Of a stretch of 64,000 nucleotides of DNA, positions 1 through 12,751 are shown piece after piece. Source of the stretch: Polytrichum commune. Its lineage: Eukaryota; Streptophyta; Polytrichopsida; Polytrichales; Polytrichaceae. The DNA lies in assembly GCA_950295325.1 (NCBI GenBank), contig OX485805.1, positions 23,793,501 through 23,857,500 of the forward strand. Reading direction: 5' to 3'. The translations under genes and the position numbers were made by a program. The notes beneath the pieces are model-generated. The model had not been told where the DNA came from, ran no database searches, and saw only the letters and a list, made by a program, of their open reading frames with translations. Numbering within the stretch: position 1 is the stretch's first letter; each line of letters starts with the position of its first letter.

Positions 1-1330
1 TTGGGCACTTTTTGCATGCACTCAATACTTTCGCACATGTACATGAGGTTGTTGTGGACATCTACATGAATTCACATACTTGTGTTAATCCTCAAAGGAC
101 ATGGGGTGTCGGTATACGATTAAATACATAATTTATACAAGCCTCATCAAGTTCATAAATCATTATGTAATTCAATAGGTTTGAAACCTTGTTTTATGCA
201 TTAGAGTTATTTTAAAAGTCTCTTCAAATTTCATGAGTTTTGGTAGGGAGTTCTAGCCCAAATTTTTGATAGTTTTGAATAGTTTAAAAATGTTCAAGTG
301 GTGTTTAAGCCCTTGATTTTTGTGGAATAATGGGGAGGTGTTTGTCAATGTTGCCAAAAGATGGCTGTTGAAAAATAGATTACATGGCAAGCTTTTCGAG
401 GCACCTAAAATGGTGCTCTTGAAAGTTTGATAGGGCGTTCATTTTTATATATTGTTTGATTGTCAAGGAGAAGACAAAAACAACTCATAATTGACATTGA
501 TTGTTATGATGTATGTATTTGCATCCAGAGTCACTCAGATTGTGTATTTTAATTGAAAACTTCATTGACATGAAGGTATTCAATCAATTCAAGAAGTGCA
601 CTCGAAGAATTACTTAGTTTTAGATCGGGGCATTTTTGACATAGTTGGCTAAAATTGGAAACATGTAGCTTAAATACATGCCTTTATGCATGGAGAGGCC
701 CAATCTAGACCTCTTAGGATGGGTTTCCATGTAGACCGCTCACCCAATCATCTAGATAATAGTGGGTTGGGGTGTTCTCATGAAGAGAACAAAAGCAAGC
801 AAGCAACCACATTATGGTTGCCTACTAGAATGTGGAGGGCCATGACCTTGGGCCACTACAATAGTTTCCTTCCATGCACTAAACACTTGAAATAGCAATA
901 GTTGGTTGCCACATACAAACACCACCCTACCAAATTCCATCTACATTTGTCCTTATTCCCATCATTTTTTTTTTCCGGGGGGGGGAGCAGCCTACATGGA
1001 AACCCATCCTTGGATGCTTAAAGGTTAAGGTAATTAAGCCTTAGAATAACACCTCCAACTTTTTGCCCATGTATGGGTGGTTTAGTCTTGATGAATAAAA
1101 TTGGGGAAATTTTCAAAAACTTGCACTTCTAGAATGAGCAAAATCATGCAAATTTTAGCAAGTTTTGAGATTGTATGTAGCCTAAACAAAATTGTGAATC
1201 ACATTTCATGTTTGAGCTCTAAATTAAGCTAAGAAGAACATTGCTTATTGCATTGTAGTCAATAAACTTTCTTTTGTCCCAGGTGGAACACCTCTTGGCA
1301 AACCTAGACTACCCTTGTAGCTCTGGAAGA
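1..1330. other. AT-rich intergenic DNA, no gene recognised
   Basis: No reading frame here resembles a known protein. A stretch at about 500-640 is a diverged direct copy of sequence at about 14,590-14,700: both share GTATGTATTTG, a following ATCCA, then a block with TATTCAA, CAATT and GAAGAAT. A poly-T/poly-G tract lies near 966-988. I see nothing else of note. Confidence 0.5.
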
Positions 1331-1339
1331 CTCCAAATT

Positions 1340-1860
1340 TACAAACCATGACATATACGTCACATACATAGGCTTCCACAATGCATTCGACTCTCTATAT
1401 TAGACTACTAATCATTATGGAATATCTTGGTTACCAAATAAATGTTGTGGAAATTGTTGGTAACATCAATTGTGCCACATCCTTCCATGGCTCCCACTTT
1501 ACACCCACACCTCCAATACCCATCAATCGCGATGCCATCCAAGGGAATACTTTAAGCCCGTATTTATTCATCATTGTCCTTAAACCCTTATCCTAACAAT
1601 GGTTAGAATGTGACCCCCATGGTTATCATTTTAGTACATCTAGAGCCATATTTTTCCACAATTATATATGCATATGACCTTGCCATCCTCACTAGGAATA
1701 TCAAAGTATTCAACCCCAAATCAAGCCCTTTTGGATCTTGGTATCTCCAAATGTGAGGTCATCGGATGCCCTTGTAAATCTAAACCTCATCGTGGTAGAT
1801 TCAAAGGCTTCTTACACATCAAAAGTGTATATATCCAATTATTTCATGTCCTCTCTTAAA
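1340..1860 (+). pseudogene. LINE (L1-like) reverse transcriptase relic
   Basis: Broken frames preserve the order of a LINE reverse-transcriptase palm. First is FHNAFDS (family: DFxKAFDS). Then RLLIIMEYLGY and QGNTLSPYLFIIVLKPL (family: QGdPLSPyLF). Then a decayed YDLAI at the place of the catalytic A/F-A-D-D block, and KCEVIGCP (family: sKCEVi). The frame changes several times, with a stop after FDSLY and another after the PYLF block, so no protein can be made. Flanking endonuclease, promoter and poly-A tail were not found. The motif order makes a LINE origin likely; the exact clade cannot be told. Confidence 0.6.
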
Positions 1861-3029
1861 GTGAAGGTTATATGTAACTCATAATAAAACATCTTCCCTT
1901 CATTAAATGGCATATCCAATGTCATGCCTCCCTCCAAAAAGCATAAAAACTATGTGCAACGATTCTTGATTGTCTTGTTGTATTACACCAATAAAAATTG
2001 AATCCTTGACTAATAATGCAAACTGGTATAGAACACTTATTCCTTGTGGTGCTTTGCCCCAACCTTCACAAAATTGGATACACTATTAATCAGATCAACA
2101 AAGCACAACTATAACATACCACAAACACCTCCAACATCCCACTCAATTCCACCTGCGAAGTTTTCAAGGAAGGCCTTCTCCTCCCAAAGATATGAAATAT
2201 GCTTAAGATACCAACTTATTGTAGCACTTAGCGACCATGCCAACTTGGTGACATTCATCAAGTATTTGTCAAATTCGTAGTCACCCAATATGAAGGTGCA
2301 CAAAGGTCTAGTTACTTACACCCCAAGCACTTGCACACTCATCCATTGCAAGGTCTTTATATTGTTCTTCAACATGAAAATGATATCCATATTGTATCCA
2401 TAAACACCTTATGCCCCCTTCTCACCTGGCTCTAGCTAACACTAGGTGGGGTGCCCTAAAACCCATAGGCCACCTCGGAGGTTAACATGTCCACACTACC
2501 CTCATGGTCGAAGGAACTTTTCATTCCAGACCTACTATTTCGGTGATAATACGTTACCTTGGTTCCCCACCTGGTATGCGTTTTAGAGCTGCTCTTATAA
2601 ATTCATTTTTTGTAAATATGGCAGTTGGTCCCATGATAGCTAAAATCTGCTGCAGCCAATGCGGGGCCACTGCCGTTGTATACTTAGGTGCCCAAAAAGT
2701 GTGCTGAATTTATAGTAACAGTAACCAAGTCCAGTGGTTGAGGAGGTGATAAACCAATTTTAAGGTGGCCATGTCATCCTTCCACATAGGCTCGGCACTA
2801 GATAGAGACAATAGTGTGAACCCTACCTAGCTAACACCAAGTTTTAGTCTAAAACCACTTCGTGCTAAAGTCAGGTGGGAAGGGGGCATTAGTCCATTAT
2901 TTGGATGATAGCTTTGTGAATTAGGATGCAAGGAGAAGATAATATTGAGCATACAAATGGCAAGTGTCATGTGTTTACATTTTAGTATGCAAAGGAAGAC
3001 ATTCTTGAGCACACTAATGCCAAGTGTCA

Positions 3030-3185
3030 TTTGTGTATACTTTAGTCAACTTGTAGACCATTGTGTAGCATAGGCAATCACCTCATAACAATATTGAACA
3101 CACTCATGCCAAGATATTAGTAAGTGCACTTGAACGCCAAGTGTCATGAGGTGACACTAATGGCAAAGTATTGGTCATTAGTGTA
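3030..3185 (+). repeat. Dispersed repeat, copy 1 (second copy inverted at 46.45 kb)
   Basis: About 140 bp match the reverse complement of 46,440-46,575. Shared blocks include ACTTGTAGACCATTGTGTA, GATATTAGTAA and TCATGAGGTGAC. The second copy lies inside the Mutator-like insertion. This shows a repeat family present both outside and inside that element. Its class is unknown, and no terminal repeats or target duplications could be assigned. Confidence 0.6.
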
Positions 3186-4018
3186 ACCTAGCATATGCTT
3201 CAAAATAGGGTATGTAACACTATTACACATGTGACACTAAATGTTATAAATGGTGTTACAACGAGTCCTTCCTACTTAACCTCACATGGGTCTCAAATGA
3301 GGTATGTTGAGGTTTCAGACACCATCTCCATGAACAAGGACCATCAAGATTTGGATATAAAGTGATGCCCCATTAGCACCACTTCATTATCCAATAGCAT
3401 GGACATGTACCCTAATGTAGACTCCATGGGTCCAAATTTATGCTCTCAATCAATAAGATCACTTGAATTTGGAATTTATTTGGTCCTAGACGCTAGTGTA
3501 AACCAATGTTGGCAACTCGGTATATAGGTGAATGCATGGTATCGATACTCAACATTACAAAGGGTATCATAGGATCCACTTGTGGGTATCAAAATTGTAT
3601 ACCATTCAAATGTTGGTATTTGGTGGATATATCAAGATGAGAGAATGTTTGCATACCCAAGTTATTTATTTGGGTCAATACCATTCTAAACCAAAAAGAA
3701 AAAGAAAAATTAATGTCAGAGTCTTTTACCCTCTCCTAAGATGCATAATATATTGGGTCTAAGTCGAGCCGGGGCATTTACATCTTGGTAAATAGCATGT
3801 GCATGAGAGTAGCCACGTGGGTATGGTGTTGTCAGGTTTGCGGTCATCCATGTTACTGGCATTGATTAGGTGTAATGGACTAATTGGAAAATGTATTATT
3901 AAGGACGGGGGAAAACCGCAGGGATGAATGTCCAAGACTAAGGAGCGTGGGTGAATGGGAAGTCAATGGATGAGAAGTTGGATGACTATTATTTATATTA
4001 TGTAAAGTGAAAGTCATC

Positions 4019-4125
4019 TACACATATAGATACGGAGACTTCAATCTATATGTAGAAAGAATTGAGACTTCTAAAAGTATCTCATAGATACTATGTATAC
4101 ATAGGGCTCATGGGAAGGAGAACAC
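4019..4125 (+). repeat. LTR-like fragment related to the copia LTR at 26.3/29.4 kb
   Basis: The block GACTTCTAAAAGTATCTC followed by TAGATACTATG also occurs in both LTRs of the copia element at 26,325 and 29,441. The flanking sequence is only loosely similar. It could be a degraded solo LTR of a related family or a shared short motif. No TG...CA ends or target duplication were found. Confidence 0.4.
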
Positions 4126-5382
4126 ATGTTATGTTTTGTGTGTGTCTCCAGGTTGGGAGGTGAGCCTTTAGTCAATAACGGATTGTTTATGAAGAGTTCA
4201 ATAAGGTATGTTACATTAGGGTAAAGCAATGGGTTGTGGGGTGGGCTAGTAGTGTGTTCGCTAGTGCTTGTACTACCTTATTGTGTCAGTTTGTCATTCT
4301 AAACTATATTGATACTATGACAATTTCGCCTAGGTATGAAAATTCGTGCATGGTACACTCTAACCTTCCTAATATCATACTTGTGGCAACCAAAGTGCAC
4401 ATAATATTAAGGAAGTATGTAGTCTTAACATGGATATGTGATAATAAAGAACTAGTGTAGCATGTCAACATTGCAATAATGATAACGTGATGTGTGCGAG
4501 AGTGGGGTTTGAATTCTTTGGTGGATTACTTTAATGTCAAGACTTGTGATATACGAGAAGGAAATGTGACAACAAGGAGGGAGATTAAACTGAGAACGTC
4601 CATTTTTCTAGGATTTTGGGATATAAGAGGAGGAGTGACACTAAGGAATGTGATATTACGGAGGTGAAGGTGTATATATTCTTGAATGGTTTTGAAAACA
4701 GAAGTAATTTCAAATACCCATACCTTAATAGTATCACAAAATGTGAAATCCTCATTTATGGATGCCCGAATGATTTCAAAAGAAGACATACCAGATCAAC
4801 ATTGGTGTACTTTTAAACACACGATAAGTTATGTTAGAAGGAAAGGGATTGGAAGAAATGAAAGCAAGAGAAGTTGGCTCACTTACTTACACCGACATAA
4901 AAAACTCCGAAGAAGAGAACGAGATGACTCTACTCAGATCCCTCACTCGCTTCGTCTCACTCATCTTTCGAAGTTGACTTATTACTTCACACCAGCTCGG
5001 TCGATACCCTGAGTGTGACAATTTGAAGAGACATCGGAGATTCGAAGCAATTGTTTACTGTATCATATTATTTTAATTATACTTCCACTGTTTTGCCCTA
5101 AAACAGACCCAGACTTGCACATCGTGGGAAGGATTCCTACTTCTGTCTCGGACTCCTCACTTTCACAATTAGCATCGTCAACAACGAACTTATGCTTAAG
5201 CGCCTTCGATCACTCGGACTTGGCACTCATCTGCAAAAAGGTGGGCTCAAAATTGTGGGCTCCAAAATTTGTGGGTTCCTCTCTTGCGGCCTCGGAGGCA
5301 GCACCCGGCATTCTGATTTAGAGTGATGGCAATTTTGAGGGACTTTTGCAGCAGGGCTGGTGGTGGAGCAGGTGAGTTGATC

Positions 5383-7240
5383 TGAACCCAAGGTGTGTTG
5401 GGTTGGGTTGCAAGTTGGGTTTGAAGAGTTCTTTTGAAGAGTTCTTTTGAAGAGTTCTTTTGAAGAGTTCTTTTGAAGAAATTTTGTCGGAATGTTGGTG
5501 GGAGAGTGGCGAGGGTTGAGGGTTTTAGAAATCAGGGAATTAGGGCATGTCATACCATCCAGGAAACGCATTTTCAAGTGCTTCGCAAATTGATCATGCT
5601 CAGTAAATTAGCCTTTCTGTTCACATGGTTCTCATTTCCTAGTTATTATGCCAATCTTAAAATGTGAGTGGCCAGTAGCGTTGAATGTCGATACATAACC
5701 TTTAGGGTCTAACATCTTTTCAGCGCCTATTAGCGTTCAATATGTTGATTCACTTCATAAATCAGCCATTTAGATCTTGCAACTGTAAATTATAGGGGAT
5801 GAAGGCATTTCGTAGCATCTGGGATAAGTTTAATCAAATACTCAGCAAATTGATCATACCCAGCAATTTAACTTTTCTATTCACATGGTCCTCATTATCT
5901 TAGTTATGCCAATCTTAAAATGCAAGTGACCACCAACGTTGAATGTTGAGTCAGTGTTGATATATAACCTTTAGAGGTTAACATCTTTTCAGTGCCTTTA
6001 AGCGTTCAATACGTTGACTCAATTTATCATTCAGCCTTTTAGATCTTGCAACTGTATAATATAGGGAATGAGGGCATGTCATACCAACCGGGAAAAGTTT
6101 AGTCAAGTTCTCCGCAAATTGATCATGCTCAGCAATTTAGCTCCTCTGTTCACATGGTTCTCATTTTCCTAGTTATGCCAATCTCAGATTGCAAGTGACC
6201 AGCAGCGTTGAATGTTGAGTTAGCGTTGATACTCAACCTTTAGGGTTCAACATTTTTTCAGTGCCTTTAAGCGGTCATTTCGTTCATTGAATTCATAATT
6301 CAGCCTTTTAGGACTTGCAATTGTGAAATGAGGGCATATCATACCATCCAGGAAAAGCTTAGTCAACTAGTCTGTGAACTGATCTTGGGCAGCAATTTAG
6401 CATTTCCATTCACATGGTCCTCATTTTCCTAGTTATGTCAAATTCGACATACAAGTGACCAGCAGAGTTTAATGTTGACTTAGTGTTGTTGATTGGTATT
6501 TAAGGTATGCTCTTTAGGGTTCTTAAGATTTTTCATTGCTAACTCAACATCTAGCTGATAGCTCATTCAACATTGATTCACATCAGAATTCAGCCTTTTA
6601 GGACTTGCAACTGTAAAATGGGGGCATGTCATACCATCCAGGATTAGTCTGTGGATTGATCATGGCCAGCTATTTAGCTTTTCCGTCGGCATGGGTCTGA
6701 TTTACATAGTAAGGCCAATCTCTAAATGCAAGTGACAGCAGGTTTAATGGTGGGTTAGTATTGATTGGTACACACTCTTTAAGGATTAATATTTTCTTCA
6801 GTGCCAACTCACCATCTTGCTAACATTTCATACTACATTGATTCATCTCATAATGCAAGAAATCTGAACCCACAACGTGTTGCATTGGGTTGCACATTGG
6901 GTTTGAAGAATTCGTAGAATTTTTTGTTGGGAATGTGGGTGAGAGGGCAAGAGTTGGGTTTTGGATATCAGGGAGTGAGGGCATGTCATACGATCCAGGA
7001 AAAGTTTAGTCACCTAGTTCGCAAATTGATTATGGTTAGACTCATTCATCTCATAATGTAAGTGACCAGCAGCATTTGGTGTCGAGTCTGCGTTGATTGA
7101 AACATATCCTTTAGGGTTAAACATCCTCTTCGGGCTAATTTACCATCTGGCTACTGATTCATTCAACATTGATTCAACTCACAATTCAGCCTCTTAGATC
7201 TTGCAACAATATAATATAGAAACAAAGGATTAGAATTGGC
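5383..7240 (+). repeat. Degenerate tandem array upstream of the TPR-SET gene
   Basis: About six units begin with GGGCATGTCATACCATCCAGG or close variants near 5,542, 5,798, 6,070, 6,328, 6,618 and 6,976, a spacing of roughly 256-358 bp. Each continues with CAAATTGATCAT, a CACATGGTTCTCAT block, a CCAGCAGCGTTGAATGTTGA block and a TTCAGCCTTTTAGATCTTGC block. The first unit and the unit near 6,860-7,240 carry an extra head (GGGTTGCA, TTGGGTTTGAAGA). Divergence is high, so the array is old. It ends about 400 bp before the TPR-SET start codon and could lie in its promoter. Confidence 0.75.
5423..5480 (+). repeat. 13-bp minisatellite, four and a half copies
   Basis: GAAGAGTTCTTTT is repeated exactly at 5,423, 5,436, 5,449 and 5,462, then breaks down in GAAGAAATTTT. 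It lies in the head section of the first large tandem unit and looks like a recent slippage product. Confidence 0.9.
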
Positions 7241-7661
7241 AATTCATTAATGGTCAACAAATTTTTTCCATTCACATGGTTCTCACTTTCTTAGGCCTCT
7301 ACTCAGTGCTAACTCAACATCTAGCTAATGATTCATTCAACATCGATTCAACTCATAAGTCAGCTTTTCTAGATCTTGCAACCATGTAAAATATATAAAC
7401 AAAAAAGAAAAATTGCAACATTTTGTTTGGTAGGCTTCGATTCAATGTTGTAGTTTGATGTAATTGATTCAATGTGAAATCAGTTTGATATATGAATCTA
7501 GATTTTTATATGTATGGAGCCATCTTTGCAGAGTCTCATGGATCTTTTGGCCTGATGTGTGCAGGGCTGAGAATTGTGTTGTGTACTTAGAGGAGGACAG
7601 ATTGCGAGGAGGGTAAAAATTTGCACTTTTTTTTTGTAAGCCTAGAGGAGGCAGGACTCTG

Positions 7662-9953
7662 ATGACTGTGATAATGATGGAGTTTGAGGTGCTGAAATCC
7701 AGGCTTGTGAAAGCCTCCAAGGCAATGGAGAAGACTGAACTGGTGGAACTGCATAAGCTGCGCATGCGGGACTTTGATGAGACAGGCAACGACTGGCAGC
7801 TGACGAGCGAGGAGAAGGATGAAATGCTGGAAAGGATGTCAACGGAGGCGAAACTGAGCAAGCATCAGTTCTTGCCTTTGGAGGAGTTGAAAAGAATCTC
7901 ATTATTGGAGCTGACACTGGAGACTCGACATGAGGGTCGTGTGCTGTATGGCACACTCTGTGTTGAAGCTTTCTTTCTGAATTTTGTGCAAACTTTGGTG
8001 GAGGACGATGATGGGAAAGTGATGACAGTGATAATTGATGACCCGGACCTCGACTGTGACTCGTCCTGGGGGAAGGTGAAAATTAGGTATTGTGAGGGCG
8101 CAAAAGTTGCCATCAAGGAGCCCTATCTCTCAAGTCTACCAGACACTTCGTTGGTGTTGTATGTGAACACGGAGGACGACATCGAAATCCTCTCGGAAAC
8201 ACTGTTTTTACCTTCGGATGTGAGCCCATGGTCGAAGCTTGATGCGGCCGACTTGCGCACTGAGGGCAACCGGTTTTTTGCAAAAGAGGATTGGGTGGGA
8301 GCCATAGATTTGTACTCCAAGTGCATCATGAAGTCCATGGAGACGCTACGGTCAAAACCCCCTCCGAAACCACGCCGAAAGAAGGGGTCTGTCGCCACGA
8401 ACGGGGGTGGCAGCCCGTTTTTGGGCATGAATCGATTAGGGTTTAGTGACCCGGAGACAGTGATGCTTGCGTATTCAAACCGGGCGGCTGCGTGGATGAA
8501 ACTACGCCACTTTGAAAAGGCTCTAATTGATTCTGGGGAAGCCCTTAAGCTCGACCCAACCCACTTGAAAAGCATTTACAGGAAAGGGCGTGCACTACAT
8601 GGGTTGCAACAGTACGAGCAAGCGTGTGAGACTTTTCAGAGCGCGCTTTCGCTCTCGGCACATGACAAGGATATCAAAGTTGCACTGCAAAGAAGTAAGA
8701 CATGTGACCTTCAAAGCCGGCTAGGGTTGTACGAAATATCAAAATACATACTTGGTACCTGTGAAGGGGGAACAACAACTGAGTGCAGCGATTATGTAGG
8801 ACCGGTAGAGATAAAATGGTGCGAAAAATTGGGCCGGCGGGGGCTGTTTGTGACGACGGATGTCGATGTTGGAGAATTGCTACTCGTAAGTAACGCACTT
8901 TCAGTTGTGCGAGTTGACGGGACAAACCCCAAGAAAGTTGAAGGGCCATCCGGCAGGTCCAACATGTTGCTCCGAGACGAACTTCTCTTCAAACTATTTA
9001 ATTTGGCACTCAAGTCGCCGAAATGGTTGCACCAGATGAGCTTTCTTACTGACTCTGAAAACCAAGAGGAGGAGAAGTGCCCGCCCATGGATCTTTTCAA
9101 GCCGAACCGGACGTGGGATTCCTTCAGTTTGCATGACATGCCGTTGGCGCGAATCAAGGGTGTCGTCTTACAAAATGCGTTCGATGAGTCAGGTTCCTGT
9201 GCTAGAGGCCTCCACAATAACCGACTTCCAGGGGAAAATAATCGGCAGTTTCTAGGGCTTTGGGCATTACCTTCTTTCGTCAACCATTCATGTTGTCCAA
9301 ATTCCGTACGCCTCCATTTGGGTGACACCCTTTTCCTGCACGCTTCACGGCAACTTGAGTCTGGGGAAGAGGTTACAATTTCGTATGTGAATTCTTTACT
9401 TCCGCTACCCATGCGCCGAGAACTTTTGATACAAGACAGGTGGGAGTTTCAATGCAGGTGTTCACGATGTGACCTGGAATTGAGACTAAGGGACCCTTTA
9501 AAGCACATATGCAAGCGGGTTTACGATTTATGGGGCACAAAAGAGGGTGCAGTTGCAGGCCATCCACAGTCTTTAATCATGGCTAAGAATGCTCTGAATA
9601 TTGAACATCAACTCAAGCTACATACTCTTTACCTTCAGGAACGACAGCTTATACGTGGCTCGTATTTTAATGCATACTGGAGTGCATACCTCAACTTGGA
9701 CCAGCTGGGAAACCATGCGTTAAGTATTCCTCCACCTGAGACTATGGTTGATGCAATGAGTATGTCGTCCCCGGGAGACCCGATGAACCTATATTTTGCT
9801 GCTTACTGGCTGAAGAAATTTGAGGAGCAAGGAGCAACCAAGGCTGTGATTAAGGATGCACAAAGACGAGCTATGCATATATGTAAGTGTATGTATGGCA
9901 AACAAAAATCTGAGGTTTTGAAGCGGTTAATTAAAGCACATGCGGCTGGTTAG
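7662..9953 (+). CDS. TPR and SET domain protein (SMYD-like putative lysine methyltransferase)
   Basis: An intact intronless ORF of 763 codons. Residues about 200-225 (AADLRTEGNRFFAKEDWVGA) and 270-330 (YSNRAAAWMKLRHFEKAL, then TYR-type KSIYRKGRALHGL) form TPR repeats, the usual peptide-binding helical hairpins. The SET domain follows. RRGLFVTTDVDVGELLL begins it near 390. The S-adenosylmethionine-pocket motif NHSC is at 541-544, with PN after it. GEEVTISYVN and the post-SET cysteines CRCSRC close it. This TPR-then-SET order is known from plant SMYD-like proteins; the substrate may be histone or non-histone and is not shown here. The start is the first ATG after a T-rich stretch; MMEFEV six codons in is an alternative. 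The long antisense frames are shadows. This is the only intact ordinary host gene in the window. Confidence 0.9.
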   Translation: MTVIMMEFEVLKSRLVKASKAMEKTELVELHKLRMRDFDETGNDWQLTSEEKDEMLERMSTEAKLSKHQFLPLEELKRISLLELTLETRHEGRVLYGTLCVEAFFLNFVQTLVEDDDGKVMTVIIDDPDLDCDSSWGKVKIRYCEGAKVAIKEPYLSSLPDTSLVLYVNTEDDIEILSETLFLPSDVSPWSKLDAADLRTEGNRFFAKEDWVGAIDLYSKCIMKSMETLRSKPPPKPRRKKGSVATNGGGSPFLGMNRLGFSDPETVMLAYSNRAAAWMKLRHFEKALIDSGEALKLDPTHLKSIYRKGRALHGLQQYEQACETFQSALSLSAHDKDIKVALQRSKTCDLQSRLGLYEISKYILGTCEGGTTTECSDYVGPVEIKWCEKLGRRGLFVTTDVDVGELLLVSNALSVVRVDGTNPKKVEGPSGRSNMLLRDELLFKLFNLALKSPKWLHQMSFLTDSENQEEEKCPPMDLFKPNRTWDSFSLHDMPLARIKGVVLQNAFDESGSCARGLHNNRLPGENNRQFLGLWALPSFVNHSCCPNSVRLHLGDTLFLHASRQLESGEEVTISYVNSLLPLPMRRELLIQDRWEFQCRCSRCDLELRLRDPLKHICKRVYDLWGTKEGAVAGHPQSLIMAKNALNIEHQLKLHTLYLQERQLIRGSYFNAYWSAYLNLDQLGNHALSIPPPETMVDAMSMSSPGDPMNLYFAAYWLKKFEEQGATKAVIKDAQRRAMHICKCMYGKQKSEVLKRLIKAHAAG

Positions 9954-11575
9954 TATGGTTTATTATCATACACATACACAAATATGATTTCTATGTGGTA
10001 AAGGTAGGTGGCATAAATGCTTGGAGCGTGTCACAGGTTCACATGAATTGTTCATTTAGCAGACTCAAGTTTTTCAATGACTATGTATAGCCCTTGTCTT
10101 GAAATGAGGTAATTGTAAAATGCGTATGTAAGTTCAACAGGAGAGGCACATGAACTCATCTCATAATTGGAATTTGTTATGAATCCATTTTTTTGAATTT
10201 TTTTGTGCTGACTGTCTATTCTAAACAAGGTAGAGGGGCAGTGTTCTCCTCACAGAGATGCTGGGTCCTTGATGGAATGACACTTGAGTAGATGGTGCTA
10301 AAGCCTTGACTTTAACGAGATTGATATAGTTATAGATATTTCTTGTTAGCAATTGAAAGGGGATTCCAACACACGAAAGAATGCCTGATTTGAATTCTGT
10401 AGGCAAAAATTATAAGGGTTCAAAGTTCTATTGGTACATGACCTAGAACCAACATGGGAATATAATGTTGAGGTGATGGACATTCTTAAACTCAATCTGT
10501 ACTTGTAGTTCAAGATTTTAAAGGGTGTTGGTTTTGGGTGGAGTATTGATTTAGCATGCTCTACCTTATTCATTGGAGTTCCAGAGGCACTTCAAGAACA
10601 CAAATAGTTGTGTTGTTGTAGGGTAAGCTTGGGCATACTCAAAATCAACATACAACTCAAGACCAACACTATGTACCCTTTTGTCTGACATTTGAAGCCC
10701 CAAATTCTTTGACTACAGTACATACTGGCGGTTTTGGGTATATGTATCCTAATGGGATACCGTAAACCCTTTCTATCAGACAGGTGTCACTGTGAACCAT
10801 GGTCCTTCTATTGGGCCTTTTGGCTTCCAGACTTTAGATCAATTTCATTTCAATAACTCTTATATATATTTATGGAATCATTGGAGAGGTTTGACCATAG
10901 CTGTGGATTTGTAGTGGGATGTTCTGCAACTTGTTCTAATTGGGAGATTCTGCTGATCTTGAAATTTGTTTCAGAGATCTGCTATTCAGTAGGAAGTAGA
11001 ATTTGGCAATTATGTTGTCCTACAAGAGCCAAGTGGCATGAGTTGTTGACGAAAAAGTAATGGCAAATCTACATTTGGAGAAACTTAATTTTGCATGTGT
11101 TATTCAGTGTGTTTTTTGCCATCTTGAGTTCTAATCTCTTTATGGTCACTTTCTGTAATTCTACAGTCAAACTATATGTTTTGAGTCTAACAATGATGCT
11201 TTTAAAAAAATGGCCTGTAGTCATTGCAGTTCAGATGGTCCTCATAGACACTTGAACCCTCAAAAGACCAAGGAGCTCAATGTATGACATATACACAAAT
11301 TCTATGAGCCTGAACAAGTCTGAAAACTATATTATCTTATATTTGCGAGATTTTTTATTTTTTATTTTTGTACATTATCTTACGTCAAGGAGAAATTCAA
11401 AATAACTCAGAGGAGACAATTGATGGTCAAAGTAATTTGCATGTATACCGTATATATATATATATATATATTGATTGATTGATTGAGAGCTAAGCTTGGT
11501 CAAGCTAGCCTACCAAGAGTCTGAGGTGCAGGCTTAATATCAACTGGAGCCTGGCGCATATCAACAAATCATGTA
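9954..11575. other. 3' flank of the TPR-SET gene, no further gene
   Basis: AT-rich sequence that may include the 3' untranslated region of the TPR-SET gene in its first few hundred bases. No poly(A) signal could be fixed with confidence. A (TA)n tract lies at about 11,452-11,472, followed by TTGATTGATTGATTGA. No protein-like frame was recognised. Confidence 0.45.
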
Positions 11576-11873
11576 CTACACTAAATAGTCCTATTAGTCT
11601 GGGTGGAGAATTAGTGTGGACCACATTAATTTTCTAGTCAGGGTGGAATTGACATGCATCCAAGACCCTGTGTCTTTGCCTAAGTCTTCATGAAGACTTG
11701 TGATCAACACATTGAATATTAGTTATAGGAGAAAAGTAGCACAAAATACAATAATCACCTAGACTAATTTCTAGATAAACAACAATTAATTTGACCCACA
11801 CTAAGCATTATGAGAATTAGCATGGGCTCTAGAATATTACTGTGGCCCAAAATATTAGGACTATTTAGTGTAG
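11576..11873. mobile_element. MITE with CTACACTAAATAGTCCTA termini
   Basis: The left end CTACACTAAATAGTCCTA at 11,576 is matched by its reverse complement (TAGGACTATTTAGTGTAG) ending at 11,873. The interior is AT-rich and non-coding, total 298 bp. The flanks GTA and TTA give no certain target duplication, so the superfamily is open (a 2- or 3-bp TA/TWA duplication is possible). A 43-bp palindrome at 23,510-23,552 with TACACTAAACAT ends resembles the same termini. Confidence 0.7.
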
Positions 11874-12720
11874 TTACTAGAGCATAATATACATTGGTGA
11901 AAGCTATAAAAGCTAAGCTCCCTAGCTCAATTTATGGATGTGCAAGCAACACTGATATCTGTGGTGGGATTGATCCTTCGAAGGCTCCAAATATGGATTT
12001 AAGGCAGACATGCCTAGTTCAATTACTTACCTTCATCACACACCTCTATTTGAGTGGTATATGGTTAAGTGGGGCTCCAAGAACATATGCAAAAAAGACA
12101 CGCATCCCCCCAAAAAATTAGACTACTTACTCAAAATACAATAAGCATTATAAGTTTAACAATCAACATAATTGGGGGGGGGGGGAGAGGAGAGGGGGGA
12201 CTTATATAACCATTTAATGAGCACAAGAAAATTGTCACTTCGATAATGAAAAACATATTCATTCAAGTTCCAAAAAATTATAAACAAAAGTGGCTTTCAG
12301 CCTTGATTTGGGATTTGCTAACCATCTCATACTAATTGCTTACTTCAAATCCCAAGGGAAGTGGGCTAATCGGACAAAGTAACCATTTAAGAATCGTGTG
12401 GCAGTGTTGTTCTTTAAAACATGCGACACGTCGGTGCCAAATTTTGCCAAATCGTCACACAACGATGTGGTTTTCAATCATAGTCGGTGGCATTTGGAGG
12501 AGCATTGGCAGTAAATGCCAGCGTGAACTTGCCGGAAGAAACAATGCTCTATTAGGTGGACAGGATTGGGGTCTTTGAGTGACCAAACCCTAACGACAAG
12601 TGATTGACATTGTTGACGCGAGGCTTGGGAAGACGGCTACTCTTGAATTAGAGTCATGATATTGAGAGTCCGAATCTTTGAGGATTATTTCTTATGTGTG
12701 TCTATGTGCATTGTGGATCT

Positions 12721-12751
<31 letters not shown>

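Larger units (their letters stand above)
1861..5380. other. Repeat-derived intergenic DNA
   Basis: The short open frames (under 110 codons) overlap one another on both strands and show no recognisable domain. About 1,870-2,300 may be the decayed C-terminal end of the LINE just upstream. Two dispersed repeats are listed separately. No RNA gene or regulatory site was recognised. Confidence 0.45.

Noticed and set aside
8123-9567. Long antisense frames within the TPR-SET gene
   Set aside because: They are codon-pattern shadows of the plus-strand gene and show no domain.
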